Of a stretch of 64,000 nucleotides of DNA, positions 21,723 through 35,100 are shown one piece after another (position 1 is the stretch's first letter; every line of letters begins with the position of its first letter). Source of the DNA: Ilyonectria destructans (taxonomy: Eukaryota; Ascomycota; Sordariomycetes; Hypocreales; Nectriaceae). Position numbers and translations under genes: made by a program. The stretch spans positions 2,046,001 to 2,110,000 of the forward strand of contig JAHEWK010000011.1 in assembly GCA_020740775.1 (NCBI GenBank), written 5' to 3'. The notes beneath the pieces were generated by a model. That model did not search any database. It worked only from the letters and a program-made list of their open reading frames with translations, and was not told the DNA's origin.

Positions 21723-24700
21723 ATGCAGCAGCTCCGCAACGACCGCTCTGCTTCCAGCCCCGACGCTCGCTCTTCTTCTTCCTCACCCACTTGCCCCGTC
21801 GCAGCCGCCTCCGACTCGATCGATCCCACGACTTCTTCGACTTCTGCGACGAAGGCCTCGGACCCCGCGACTCTAGCCATCTCCATCGCGGCCGCTGCAG
21901 CAGCAAAGGCGGTTGCTGCAAAGGCTACTACGGCGGCAACCTCACACCCCTCCAACTTCCTCGCATACGAGCGTCCTTCGAGTCAACCCGCAGCATCATG
22001 GAGGCGTGACCCTAGCCAACCCAACCTGGCCTCCCACGTGCCCGTTCTCAATCTCAACTCGGCGTCGTCCCCGACCTCAACCACCAGCGCGATTCACCAG
22101 TCAAGTTTATACACAGCCGCCAGCCCTCGAGGGCCCACGGTGCCCGGTCGAGGGCTAGCGGAGGCTCAAAACCCGACGAAACGTTCCTCGGCTGGGACGA
22201 GAGGGGATCCCACGATGCATCCGTCGCCTGTCAAGAAGGCTCGCACTGGTGCATCTCCGCCCCGCAGGGTCGAGATCCCATCTGTAGCAGCTGGTCTGCA
22301 GATGTCCGCAAGAGCGCAGTTGGAAGGGCCGATTTCTCCGCTGTTCTTCTCCCATACGCCTTCAAGACATGTCAATCGACCACAGGGTTTCCCTACCGCT
22401 GAAGTTGCGGCGTCCATGCTTACACGCATGCGGGAGGATCCGTCTGGAAGTGTGACAACGCTCAAACTGCCCCGGGCCAGTGTGAGCGCTGTTGCGGCAG
22501 CTCGATCGGAGAGCACTCCAGGAAGCTGGGGCTCCTCAATGGATGTCCCTGCGCACTCGTCAAGCGCCGAGAGCAGGAATCTTCCACCAGGACTGCAAAT
22601 GCTTCAGGGTGTTGGCGTGATCGAATTTCTTGAGCAGGATGATCGACCTACCTTTTTAATAGACTTGGATAACTCAGCCAACGCCAGCCGCGCCGGGCTC
22701 CACATACTATACTACAACGCCTCACTCCGAGGGGCGCACGAAGTTCTGCAATCTCTAACAGTGGACCAAGAAGATGCCAGCCCGGACACCGACTTTGGGC
22801 GCTTCAAATCATGGATAATGCAGCCCACCAAGGCCCAAGGCCCATCCGATGCGAGCCAAATCTCCCATGTATACGCTGGCATCACTTGGACCTTCTCGTC
22901 GCTGAGAAAGAGGTTCCGTTTCGTTAGCGGCCACGGAAGCTTCGCCAGCGCCCCGCCAGCATCACCGATGGCACCGCAGTCGCCCGAAATCCCAGCGATC
23001 CCCGATACCGAAATCATCGATGCCCCGGACTATTTCAGCAGAGCCGGGAACTACGATGCCGATTCCGGAGCCGTGGAGGTTGTCATGGGCCAGAGCGATT
23101 CAAGGCTGCATCCTGACGAATTCACTAATCAGGTGTTCCAATCACAACCCGCAAAATCAATATTCGATTGGACGAGGATACCCATCACGGATAGTCTCCC
23201 CGAACACATCAAGTTTGCCCGGTCGGTCGACTGGGCGTCCACTCCCCTGGGACCAATTGACGACTGGCCTGCCGATCTCAGGACCATGTCCAACCTGGTC
23301 ATGGGAAGTCCACATCCCGCGGCAATGTACTGGGGACCGCAGTTCGTTTGCATTTACAACGCTGCTTACCTGGACATGGCCGGCCGGAAACATCCACAGC
23401 TCATGGGATGCATGTACCAGGAGGCTTGGCCCGAAATATGGGATGAAATTGAGCCCGTCTTCAGGAGCGCAATGGAGGCTGGTCAAGCCACTATGAAGCA
23501 CGAAAACCAGCTTTTCATTGACCGACACGGCTATTTGGAAGAATCATTCTTCTCCTGGTCTATCGTTCCTCTGGTGGGCGGCGATGGTGAGGTCGTTGGT
23601 CTATACAACCCTGCCTTCGAAAATACCCGGCGGAGAGTCAACGAGAGGCGGATGCTCATGCTTCGTGAAATCGGGGAGAGGACGGCTGCAGCTACGACTG
23701 TTGGTGGTTTCTGGCCCCAGGTGCAGAAGGGCTTGGAATATGACGAACACGACGTACCATTTGCACTGATTTACTCGGTCAAGGATGACACTGAGAGCGA
23801 GGTGTCTTCTCTGCATTCCGGGAGCATGGCCCACTCGCCCCAGTTAGCGTTGGAGGGTTCACTTGGTGTTCCCGATGGACATCCTGCTGCATTAACGAAC
23901 CTCGACCTACGACAGTCCGATGAAGGTTTCGCCCCTTACATGCGACAGTCTATGTCAGCGGGCGGCGTCCCAATTGTGCTCTCCCAGCAGGCTGGTACCC
24001 TTCCTTCGAATTTGATTACGGGACTGAAGTGGAGAGGTTTTGGAGATCCTTCACAAACACTCGTCGTGTTCCCAGTCACCCCAACTACAACAGGAGAAAC
24101 TGTCATTGGGTTCATTATTATAGGCGTGAACCCTCGGCGACCTTACGACGAGGACTATAAGCTCTTCATCCACCTTCTATCCCGACAGCTCGCCAATTCG
24201 ATGGCCTCCGTGCTCCTGTTTGAGGATGAAATCAAGCGTGGCCAAAAGGCGGCCCGCTTGGCTGCGTTGGACCGCCAAGAACTCTCCTTGCAACTCTACC
24301 TTCGAACACAGGAGGCCGTGGAAAGTGAGTACAGGTTTACTCGAATGGCTGAGTTCGCACCTGTCGGAATGTTCATTGCCAATTTCGCTGGGCAGATCAG
24401 TTACTGCAACGACATGTGGTGGCAGATCTCACGACACTCTCGAGAAGAGGATTCCGTGGACAGTTGGATGGACAGTGTCCGTGACGAGGATCGGCCCCGC
24501 CTGGAGGCCGCCTGGGGCCGCCTCCTTAATGACAAGGTGACGATATGTGTCGAATTCCGATTCAAGTGCAGCCAAAGGAATGGAGACAAGACTATTGACA
24601 CTTGGGTCCTCATGAGTGCGTATCCAGAGAAGACACACGACGGCAGCTTCAAGTTAATATTTGGCTGCATTACGGATATCTCTTCTCAGAAGTGGGCTGA

Positions 24701-26220
24701 AAAGGTTCAGACTGAGCGTCGCGAGGAGGCAGTGGAGCTCAAACGGCAGCAGGAAAACTTTATTGATATCACGAGCCACGAGATGCGCAATCCTTTGTCC
24801 GCTATCCTGCAATGTGCCGATCAGATTGCAAACAACATCAGTGCCTTTGAGTGCCACGAAGATAGAGAGGAAGTGGAAACGTTGCTGGATAACTGTCTCG
24901 ACGCGGCGAACACGATCAACCTCTGCGCAAGCCACCAGAAGCGCATTGTCGATGATATCCTGACGCTCTCTAAGCTCGACTCTAACCTCCTGGCAGTAAC
25001 TCCAGTAGATGAGCAGCCTGTGCGAGTGGTACAACGCGCCTTGAAGATGTTCGAGGCCGAGTTGATCGCACATGATATCGAATTCGACTTCCAAGTCGAC
25101 GAGAGCTTCGAGAAGCATGATATTAAATGGGCGAAACTTGATCCATCAAGACTCCGACAGGTCCTCATCAATCTGATGACAAACGCCATCAAATTCACAC
25201 AGGGCAGAGAGAAGCGAAGTATTTTGGTTAGCCTCAGCGCATCCAAGGACGAGGCGGAGGTGACCAAAAGAGGCCTCCCCTACTTTGATAGGATCGATCA
25301 TCCACGGACGGCCATCGTGGACATCAATAATGTGGAAGAGTGGGGGCATGGCGAGGAGATCAACCTTCACTGTACAGTCGAGGATACCGGCCCTGGTCTG
25401 CTCGAGGAGGAAGTGAGGCTCTTGTTCCAACGCTTTCAACAGGCAACACCACGAACTCACGTGCAGTACGGTGGCTCGGGGCTGGGCCTCTTCATCTCCC
25501 GAATTCTGACGGAAATGCAGGGTGGACAAATTGGAGTTTCGTCTCGAAGGGGCATTGGAAGCAGTTTCAGCTTTTACATCAAAGCTCGCCGCTCTTTGCA
25601 CCCCCCTTCTGAGTACGAGCGTGTCCCACCGTTCAGGATTTCCCGGAAATCACAATCCCCTGCAACCCCCTCAAGACCGCAGCCGACCCGCCAGCTGTCA
25701 CGCACAATGCCTCAGGATGCTACTCAGCTATACGACGTTCTGATTGTCGAGGATAACATTGTCAACCAAAAGGTCCTACAGCGCCAGCTTCGCAACTGCG
25801 GAAACAACACCTTTGTGGCGAATCACGGCAAGGAAGCCCTTCAGACGCTCCAGCGGTCTAGGTTTTGGCTGGGTCAGGAGGCTGAGGGTGTGGACATATC
25901 CGTCATTCTGATGGATCTAGAGATGCCGGTCATGGATGGTGTGACGTGTGCTCGAAAAATCCGAGAACTGGAGAGGGAGGGAACCATCATCAAGCACATT
26001 CCGATCATCGCGGTAACGGCTTACGCACGGCCTGAGCAGATTGAGAATGCCAAGGCCGCGGGTATTGTGAGTTTCCATGAGTGTCATTTTCCTCGGATGC
26101 CTTACTGACATTGATTAGGACGACGTCATTTCAAAGCCGTTCCGGATACCTGAGCTGATTCCCAAGATCGAGGAACTAGTCGCCAAGTACAAAAACCTCT
26201 CCGTTTCCACCGAGCCGTAG
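21723..26220 (+). CDS. Hybrid histidine kinase (PAS-PAS-HisKA-HATPase-REC)
   Basis: Exons 21723-26066 and 26119-26220 give 1,481 residues. The first 480 or so residues are low-complexity, with an Ala-rich run near residues 51-70. A PAS-like sensor domain lies at about 495-660 (WASTPLGP, YWGPQFVCIYNAAY), a GAF-like stretch at about 670-840 and a second PAS at about 870-990. The HisKA H-box SHEMRNPLSAIL puts the phospho-accepting His at 1019. The HATPase has NLMTNAIKFTQG, EDTGPGL and GSGLGLFIS. The receiver has VEDN, MDLEMPVMDG (phospho-acceptor Asp 1398) and the conserved Lys in ISKPF, encoded in exon 2. The protein should autophosphorylate and pass phosphate through its receiver to a Ypd1-type phosphotransfer protein. 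No transmembrane segment is visible, so it is probably cytosolic. The signal sensed is unknown. The intron (GTGAGT donor, ATTAG acceptor) cuts the receiver domain. The true start could lie elsewhere in the low-complexity part. Confidence 0.92.
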
Positions 26221-27666
26221 TCGGAACATCTCTTATCAACCTTGATTTTTGCATTCTGGTCCAAACATTGCACCATGATGAGAGCATTTACCTCATTGTT
26301 TTCTTCCATTCTTGTTTAGATATCACACTTTTTTACTATACTTTCTTCATACTGTCAGCCACTTGGTTTTTAGATCGAGTACCCTTACAGCATGCATGCA
26401 TGGGTTCGATGACTGGCAGCCAAGGCGTTTTGGAAAGACAGGGTAAATTTTTATGACGTGGCGAAAGATGGGAACTAATCATCCGGCGATGATTGAGTGC
26501 GCAAACATATCACGCATACATTCGGGCTTGTTTTTGGCGAGGCGTGGGTTCTGGTTGTGGCAAACCAGACTGGGAAAACGATGGACTTTGGGGAGGGAGA
26601 AGGATATATGCGAGAGAAATTATCAATCCACAAGGCGACACTGTTGCCCACGGAGATCCGTTTATAGAATTTGTCCGTGGGATCTAAGCTACCCACGGAT
26701 CCCAAACCACTCATATATACGATAATGCAAGTTAATACATGTCCATGTGCACCAGAAACGTATTTTGTATTAGTAGGGGTGGATATGTCGAACCCTTCTT
26801 GTCCTTGACTACCATTGGTGAGGTTAGTGTACAGGTTAGCAAAAGCCACTTACTATAATATACCCTGGTGGTCTTGTTCTATCTGTTGGAACGGTTAAAC
26901 TGCCGTATCTACGAATACTAGTTTGATGGGCCCTTTGCGTTGGGGCACTTCAATAATACAATACAACAAAACCACACATGAACCGCCAACAAACAAACGG
27001 CACTCATAACCGAAACCACCAAGACGTGATAAAAACACGGTCATGCGCTCAAGTGTGAAATTTGATGCAAAAAAGAGAAGGTGATTTGACAAAGAATTGT
27101 TGGTAGCTGGACAAAATAAACTGTAGGGTAGGTGACCTGGACGTCGTGAGACGACGTGGTCGCATGATAAGTATGTGGGTAGCCATGCTCTGGAATTAGA
27201 GAGATGGGTAACTGGGAGTAAGTACATTACCATGCATCACATCTGTTGAGGGGAGAACAAGTTGCCCTCGTCTTTAGAGGCACGAGCAAGAGTAAGGTCA
27301 CATGTGCAGAGAGAACAAAGATATTCAACACGGGCATTTGTATTATTAGGTATTAATTATCTCCGATCCGGGTATCAGACAAAACCAAGAGTAAAAGCAG
27401 AACGAGCATACCACTAATTGATAGCTGTGAGTTATTTTTTTGTGTTTTTGTGGCCCGTTGCCAGACCTTTTCCGTTTTCGTGTGCAGTGTTGCGGAAAGC
27501 AAGTATGGAAATTGGTATCAGTAAGACAGTCTTTGACAGGGTATCTCGGTATCTTGTGAAGAAATGCAGATCAATCCTTCCATTCCAAACCCGTTCTCAT
27601 GCGTGTGTTGTGTTTTCTTTGATAGTTTACGACATTCAGTCGATGCGATCAACGGCTGCAAGCCAT
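26221..27666. other. Convergent 3' intergenic region
   Basis: This separates the 3' ends of the kinase (+) and the PH-domain gene (-). It is AT-richer than the flanking exons, contains no frame with recognisable motifs and should hold both 3' UTRs and polyadenylation signals. Confidence 0.5.
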
Positions 27667-29429
27667 CTAGGCAGCGGCGGTGACAGCAGGGGTGGTGGTG
27701 GCAGCCACGTTCTCGGGCTTGACCTCCTCAGTCTTGGTCTCCTCCGTCTTGGGAGTCTCCTCAGCGGGCTTGGCCTCCTCGGTGGCGGCCTCCTCCTTGA
27801 TGGGCTCCTCAGCGGCCTTCTCTTCGGCGGGCTTCTCCTCAGACTTGGAGGTCTTGCCCTTGATGGTGGCACGGAGCTTGGAGAAGGGGCCGTTCTTGCT
27901 CTTCTCCTCACCCTCGACGGGGGCGGGGGACTTGTCGCGCTTGCCGAAAGCGAAGGGGAGGGAAGACTTGCGCTTCTCCTTGACGTCCTTCTTGACCTCA
28001 GTGACGGCCTCAGGCACGGCGGCCTCGGTGGTCTCGGTGGTCTCAGCGGGGGGAGCTGTGACGTCGACGGCTAGGGGAGTGGTGGCCTCGACGGGAGGGA
28101 TCACGGGAGCAGTCTCAGCGGCCTCAGACTCCTTGGGGGCGTCAACGGGCTCGGTGGGCTTGAGCTCAGGGGTCTTCTTCTCCTTCTTGGAGAAGACGCC
28201 CCCGAAGAAGCTGTTGCGCTTGGTGGCGGTGGGCTTCTCCTTGGGAGACTCAACGGGCTTCTCCTCGGAGGTCTTGTCCTCGACAACAGGGATCTCCTCA
28301 GTCTTGGGGGCCTCCTCGACGACGGCGGGGGTCTCCTCAACCTTGGGGGTCTCCTCGACAACAACAGGGGTCTCATCGACCTTGGGAGCCTCCTCAGTGA
28401 CGGGGGTCTCCTCAACGGGCTTGGTCTCCTCCTTCTTCTCCTCCTTCTTGCCGAAGCCGAAGAAAGAAGCACGCTTGCGGCTAGCCGATCGGCGCTTGGG
28501 CTCCTCGGACTTAACCTCTTCCTTCTTGCGCTCCTCAACGACCTCCTCCTTGGGGGTCTCCTCAACAGCAGGGGCAGCCTCCTCGACGGGGGCGGTCTCC
28601 TCCTTGGCGGCCTCAACGGGCTTCTCCTCCTTCTTGGCGGGAGGGGCGGGCTTGAAGCTCTCAATAGTGCTCTTGTAGCTCTCGGACTCGGTGACGGTGA
28701 CGGCGAGCTCCTTGGCCTCGGCGATCTTGGCCTTCAGCTGGGCAACCCAGTTGTCACGCTCAGCGACATTGCCGGCCTTGAAGCTGTGCTTGTTACCTTT
28801 GGAGGTGAAGTGGAACTTGTGGGTGCCGTCGGTCTCGGGCTCAGTGGCATCGGCCTGCGGGGACAGAAAGTTAGCTCTGCATGTCGGCAGTTGGATGGGC
28901 GGGTGGATCCCGAACTTACCAGGCTGATGACGCTGGAAGGGGACTTCTTGTCACCAACGAAAAGAAGACCCTTGCCGGTCTCGGCGGCCCAGGCAATGTT
29001 GGAGTGAGCAGTCTCGGCGGTCTTCTCGGCCTTGAGGTAGGCAGCGAGGGCCTTGGCCTCAACAGCCTCAACACCGAAGTAGAAGAACTCCTTGCTGGCG
29101 ATCAGGTTCCTTAGGGGTGGGGTTAGTAAACATTGCTCGCGTGTCGCGCTGGACCGGACATCTTACTTGGGGAAGCTCAGGCCCTGGGCCTTGTGGCTCA
29201 GGTGGCCCTCCTCGACGGGCTTGACCTCCTCCTTCTCCTCAGCGGGAGTCTCCTCGGTGGCCTCAGCGGGCTTGACCTCCTCAGCAGGCTTGTCCTCAGT
29301 GGCGGGAGCCTCCTCGACCTTGGCGGTCTCCTCGGGCTTGGTCTCAACGGCCGCCTCGACGACGGGAGCGGGAGTGACCTCCGGCTTGGTCTCGACGGGG
29401 ACCTCGACGTTCTTCTGTTCCTCGGCCAT
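27667..29429 (-). CDS. PH-domain protein with Pro/Glu/Lys-rich tail, MEU6-like
   Basis: Exons 29429-29167, 29109-28920 and 28854-27667 give 546 residues. Residues 1-75 are an acidic Glu/Pro/Ala/Lys stretch. Residues 85-200 look like a pleckstrin-homology domain spread over all three exons: KEFFYFGVEAV near 92, HKFHFTSKGNKHSFKAGN near 165, and the typical C-terminal Trp in ERDNWVAQLKAKI. The remaining 340 or so residues are repetitive, with alternating E/P/V/K segments (EETPKVEET type) and three short basic-aromatic blocks of similar pattern (RASFFGFGKK, RNSFFGGVFSKKEKK, SSLPFAFGKRDK). These blocks could bind membrane or a partner. In Sordariomycetes such proteins are annotated after fission-yeast Meu6 (meiotic expression upregulated); function is unknown. 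Strong codon bias towards C-ending codons suggests high expression. Confidence 0.75.
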
Positions 29430-31356
29430 TCTGAAGGTGGGATGGGGTATCAAAGGGGATTGGGTATCACAAACAAAGACGTTGGGTATAAAGAAAAAAG
29501 AAGACGATCCAGAAAAGGCGTTGGATGGAGAGTCGGCTGGAGAAAGCTGGGTAGAGCGGGAAGGGAAGAAGAAGGAAGGAAGAAGCCGTGGGAGTCTGGG
29601 GGTACTTATTTCCCGTCGAGTGGTGGGCGTGACGGCGAGCGACTGGGTGGGAGGAGGGAGAGTGTGAGACGGAGGAGGGCGTGGGCGATCCAGGGGGGGC
29701 GTGCAGGCGTGCAGGCGGCTGTTAGGGTGTGTGGGCGGGCGTGTGGGCTGGTGGGCTTCAGTGGGTTTGGGTGTCGACGGGGGCCGTTTAGTGGTTTGGC
29801 GGATTGGTGGTTTAGTGGGCTCAGTGGACAGCCGACAGTGGCCAGTGTGCTCTTCAGTTGGCTGAGGCGTTGGGGGGCCCGTTTGGGTGGGCTCCTTTTG
29901 CTTGGGTCTTCCAGGGGCCGTGGCACTGAATCGCAGCCGCGGAGCCTGAGGAGATGGATCGAACCGGGCGTCAGAGACGGCGACGGGGCCTGGCATGGGC
30001 TCTGGGCTTTTTGGCTTGGGTTTTTGGCGTTTGCTTGGGCCTTGTTGTGGGCTTGAAAGTGAAGTGTCAAAAATATGCCCTAAGCGAGCCCCCCTTAGTC
30101 CCAGCGGCTGCAGTTCTTGTGTGACGAGGTACCGATGGCGGATTCCATGTATTATCTTGCCTCGGGAGTTATGTTCCCGCGGCCTGCTGTCACTGCTCCG
30201 GTGGTTTCCCTCCTGTTCGTCCGAAGCACCCGGCCGTTTGATGACTTCCTGTTGGAATTTCTCATTCACTGTTCCGCGCGCACGTCGACTCTGAATGGAC
30301 CCTTGCGTGCCCTGGCCTCGGCTGGCTGGGGTGGCAGAGGGTAGAGGCCGTCCTAGCAGGGTGTCTCCTATTTGGTCCCCTGTGATCCCCTGTGCCGGTC
30401 GGCGGTAGAGACGCTACCTGTCGTTGAGGGCTTGAGCCGACGTACGGGGTATTGCTGGACAGTGCTCAGCTTATACGCCATGGCGGATGATCAGGATACA
30501 GGCTGGCGTACGACTGACCGACTCACCACCACCCCCACAACCACACACACACTCACGCATCCGAAACATAATAGCAGTTAAAACACACCGGCACACTGGC
30601 ACACCCCTTCTCCCCTTTTAGCTCTTTACATCCTACATGCTACGTCGGCGAGCGCCTCTGAGACCGGTCTGGTTCAGCCTTTCTTTTCCTACCATGGTGT
30701 CGTTGTTGTTGCTGGGTGAAGCGCTGGCCCGTGCGCCGTTTAAGCGAGTGGGCCTGAAATTGCAGAGACCCGTCCTGCATTGTCCAGCCTTTGCTGCCGG
30801 CCGCCTCCAAAATAGCCCTGCAGCAGCGGATTCCCTACGAGACCCTGAGCCAGCCAACCAGCACTAGCTGTTGCCAAAAATCGTAGCGGCGCTCTGGACA
30901 TGCGTATCGCGCGCCACGTACGGTCCAGATACAGGACCTACCCCGTGGCCCGCAGGTACTAGAGGTACGTACCTGCCTTTGACGCCCGAGCTGCTTGACG
31001 ACATTTCATATTTCCCCTTTCGCCTGTTGCGACCCTGGACATGTGACTTCCCCTCGCTAAGGGCCAGTCAACCAAAGCCGTAAAAGCAAAGATAAAACAA
31101 ATCAGTGGCAGTCATTCAAGATCCATCGGTACCATTCACTGCCAGTACGTAGTACGTAAAGTACCCCATCTGAAGTATACTGATCGCTGGGGCTCTCCGC
31201 CTCTATCCCTGAACGCTCGCTCCCTTCTCCCCTCTGTTCCTCTGCCCCCTTTCTCATGCTCTTTCCCCCGGTAAACCGTCGCCGTTGGCCTGGCGCCGAA
31301 CCACGCCCGCTGGATTCTCATCTCCATGCTGCCTGGGTAGGTAAGGTGCCCGGGTT

Positions 31357-31390
31357 GGCTGACTGGCTGACTGGCTGGCTGGCTGGCTGG
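31357..31390. repeat. Tetranucleotide repeat (CTGG/CTGA)
   Basis: A run of CTGA and CTGG units, becoming pure CTGG in its last five or so copies. A simple microsatellite. Confidence 0.8.
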
Positions 31391-32128
31391 TAAGGCACCC
31401 GGGGGTCGAACGACTGGCAATGAAATGTACGGACGTCGTCCGTCCCGGAAGTACTTCCCGTAGCTTGACAGAATTGGTGTAAGCGGATGCTACTACGTCG
31501 TTAGGTACTTACAGCGCTGTACGAAGTACGCATCTAGAAAACAACCGTGCGCCCTGGCGTCATGCTGGCGCTGCACGCTGCGACTCTCTTGTCTGCCGCC
31601 TGCACCACCGCGATACCTGTAACCACCGGGCGTCAGTCCATCCGGAATATGCCACCACCATCACCAACACTACCGCCACCACCACCACAGAGCCACCATT
31701 ACTATGCACTTCTCCTCACCGTGACCGGACCCCTCCTTTAGATACTGACTCATCGGGAGCCAGAAACACGGAAAGCTGGCGCGATCACGGCCAACAAGGG
31801 AGCCCACCGGCCGCTTGGCTGCTGCTGGGCTCGGGCGGGTCAATATTCGCAAATATCAAATCTCACTTGCGCGCACCGGCTTTATTTTTTAGTCCCAGGG
31901 ACCCAGTGTTGCCAGGCCAAGTCAAACCACATCCAATATCGATCTTCGGCGTCTATCCCCACAGTGCCTAGCAATTGTATCAGTGCCATGCGTGCGTCCA
32001 GAAACCCACCCATGATAATGCAGCTTCTTCATCTTCGTCGTCATCGCCAGGTTCCTTTATTTCGCTCTGTTCTCGTCACTGTCCTCGCTCCTCTCGCTTG
32101 CTCGGGGATTAGGGTCGCACGTACGGAG

Positions 32129-32147
32129 TAATAATAATAATAATAAT
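32129..32147. repeat. Trinucleotide repeat (TAA)6
   Basis: Six perfect TAA units in a GC-balanced neighbourhood. Confidence 0.85.
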
Positions 32148-35100
32148 CTGCCCAGGACCCAAATCCCCTCCCCCAGCAAGCTCAATGACCTCCTGGTACT
32201 TTCAGCCTCCCACTCTTCACGTTCTTTTTCTCACTGGGGCCGGGGTTGCTCAGTCCCTTGCCCTTGCGCATGGATCATGGGCCACATTGAAATAATCTCC
32301 CTGGTCGCTACCCGGGCTTGTCCCCTGCTCTGCCATGCTCTCCCCTGCTCCTCCGATACCGACAAGTGATCCGTGCCGGCACCTCTCATCAACCGCCTTG
32401 CACCTTGACGCGGTTTTCCCAGTGGATCGCCATTTTAAAAACCACAATCTCCAGGGGAAACGTTTCGACACGTATCTCTCAACACCACTCTGTCAGCGAC
32501 GTAGGCTGGTCTTGGCTTGCCTCTGGTCTGCGTTTTGGGCCGCCTTGGCTTCTTGGCTCCCTTTTCTTTGCACGTCCACACCACCCCGGGCAGACTCAAC
32601 TTGCAATCTCAGCTTGTCGGATAGAGTGCCTGGATGCATCCAGCCATCCGCCCTCCTTGCCACGCACCTGGAGGGGGAGGCCATCTCTGGTAACTTCGAG
32701 GCGTTCCCTGTGGCTTTGTAGCTAGCCTGCTGCACAATTGCATTATTGGCAAACCGGCAATCTGTATTTGTGCCTTGATCTACCTCGACCGTTTGGGAAC
32801 CTTGGAGAGACCTGAGCAGCAAGGCCATGCACGCAGGTGTGGTGTCAGGTCATGTCATATCAGGTCACGCTTTGCCCGTGCCCCAAAGCGCCATCCTCCA
32901 ATACTCACCTGTCCAGTCGTTGTCCACCGTCGACCCTCCATCATGAGCTCGGGGATCCAGTCTTCAGTCAGCTAGTCCGTCCTGTGCGTTCCGTCTTGCA
33001 GCTACCCGGCCAGCCAGAGGCAACCTCTCAGCAAACGGCGGCGCCTCGTTGCCCGTTTCGCCGCCTCGATACAACGACGCTCGAGGTAACCCGCTGCCCG
33101 CAGGCATGATGACTTGGTGCGCGCCGGCGTTTTCCCAAGTACCGACATGGTGCGCTAGCGAAAACGTCGTAATAAACGGGGCCCGCTGGCCGCCCTATGA
33201 GAAGTACTACTGTACGTGCTGTGATACCCGCGGTACCTTGTTCTTGTTTCTTTTCAAGCGGGACCCTCGTTTGATCGTGGACTATCGCCGGTCCGCTGCG
33301 AAGGCGGTCCAGGATGGTACGTCGAGGCTCACTCGAGACCCTCTAGCTTCAGATGCCCTCCATTCGCCTGCAGCGCAGATGCTGAAGATGCATGGAAGCT
33401 GGAGCTGCAGCAGGAGCACACGACAATGCAATGACGAGCATGGGATAGCCATGGCGACACGCTCTGTGTCTCTGCACCCCAAGTTCCCTGCACCAACTGC
33501 GCAAAACAACGACTCACAAAACTTGGCCCTTTCAACTTGCAACCCTTCAGTTTCCAACATCCACTCACACTCACGACATCCCTACAAAGGGCACAACGCA
33601 TGTCCATCAATCCATCCACAGGCTAGCCGCCCACTCACACCAAAAGCCCACGCCGCCAACCCACCCAGAGCTCAACGTCGTTCAGAAGCACCCATTACCA
33701 CCCATCCACAACGAGTGCCGCACGCAAACCCGCTTGCGCTTCCTTTTCCTTCTTACCCATTCAAGTTCCATGCTTGGTCTAGGCTAGAGCCTCAGCTCGT
33801 GGCTCGCGGCTCACACCCTCCCCTCCTTCGCCTTTGGCCAGGTGACTCGTCGCCGCGGTGGCGTCCTTACAGCTTGTGAATAGCGCCCACCTCGCGCCGG
33901 CCTGGCACACACGTCAGGCATGGAGCCCGACACAGAAGGATCAGCCAGGGTGTCAGGACCTCATCAGTCGGTTCAGACAGAGCTCGGCCTGCCTCCGTCA
34001 GCGCCTTGCCAGCGCCTTGCCACTGGCTGTATGGAGCCTTGGTTAGAGCCTCCTGGTCCCCCCTCCATCTCCCTGGCCCCTCGTTGATATTCATTCCTTC
34101 ATATCCTTGACTCAGGCATCCCGAATCTAGTTCCCCGCCGTCTGCCACTCATCACGCAGGCACGCGCTTGTCGGTGAGACATGCAGATATCCCGTCGGTC
34201 GGGGGATCAGCGCCGAGACAATCCTCAGCCTAGAACCCCCGGCCTGTAACGGGAAACGGCAACGGGGCAAGCCCTTGTGTGACCTGTGCTTGTGCTCTGC
34301 TTGCCGCCGTGTGTGCTGTGTTCGGAATGGACAGTGCTGTGGTGTACTACGATTGCCGCAATCCGACTGGAGATGTTCTCTGCCCAGACGCATGTATCCG
34401 TAAATACACATGCCGGGTATTTTGCCTCTGCCCCTGTGACCGAGGCGCTTTGCTTTTGACCCAGTCCTCCCCTATCTGATACACATTCTCTTCATGACTC
34501 TTGGACCTCGACACCGCCTTTCCACGGAGCGATCGACAACAAGCGGCTGTTGCAAAATAAACCGATTTAAAAATTACGAATAAAATATCTACCCAACAGT
34601 GTGCACCACCGTGATCACCGCACACGGTCCGTCAGTGGATGTTGGCAATCAATCGAGATCCACATGCCCGTCACTCAAACCAGGCTTGGCCTCGACGCCG
34701 GCTTGTGGCTTGTGGGACCAAGCCGAGATCCCTGCAGCTCTTTGGCGCCTCACACACGCAGGGTACCTTGTTGCTGGGCCGTGTTCTGCACGCTGCACTG
34801 CACTGCGCTGCACTCTCTTGGCTAGCTACAGCAACTATTGCATTGTAATGCTGTGATGCTGTGATGCCGTGATGCTGGTCGTATTCTTCGACGCCGCCTC
34901 ATCCGATTTTCAAAACGCCAAGTTTCTCCGGGAAAACGTGTTTTCGCCTAGAACGCTAAACCTGGTTTGCATTGCCCAACTCTCCGCCGACGACCCTTTA
35001 TTCTCTCGGCTGCACGTAGGACGTAGTAGGTTCGAAGATCCAAAAACCCAAGCGCCCTAACAGAGGTACCTGTCCCGATTCGACCCAGTCGCTTCTGAAA

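Noticed and set aside
27680..28678. 332-codon plus-strand frame rich in Ser/Val
   Set aside because: Antisense shadow of the PH-protein tail; Ser/Val content is the complement of its Glu/Thr/Lys codons.
33049..33879. 276-codon plus-strand frame
   Set aside because: Low-complexity Ser/Pro/His composition from C-rich DNA; no family feature.
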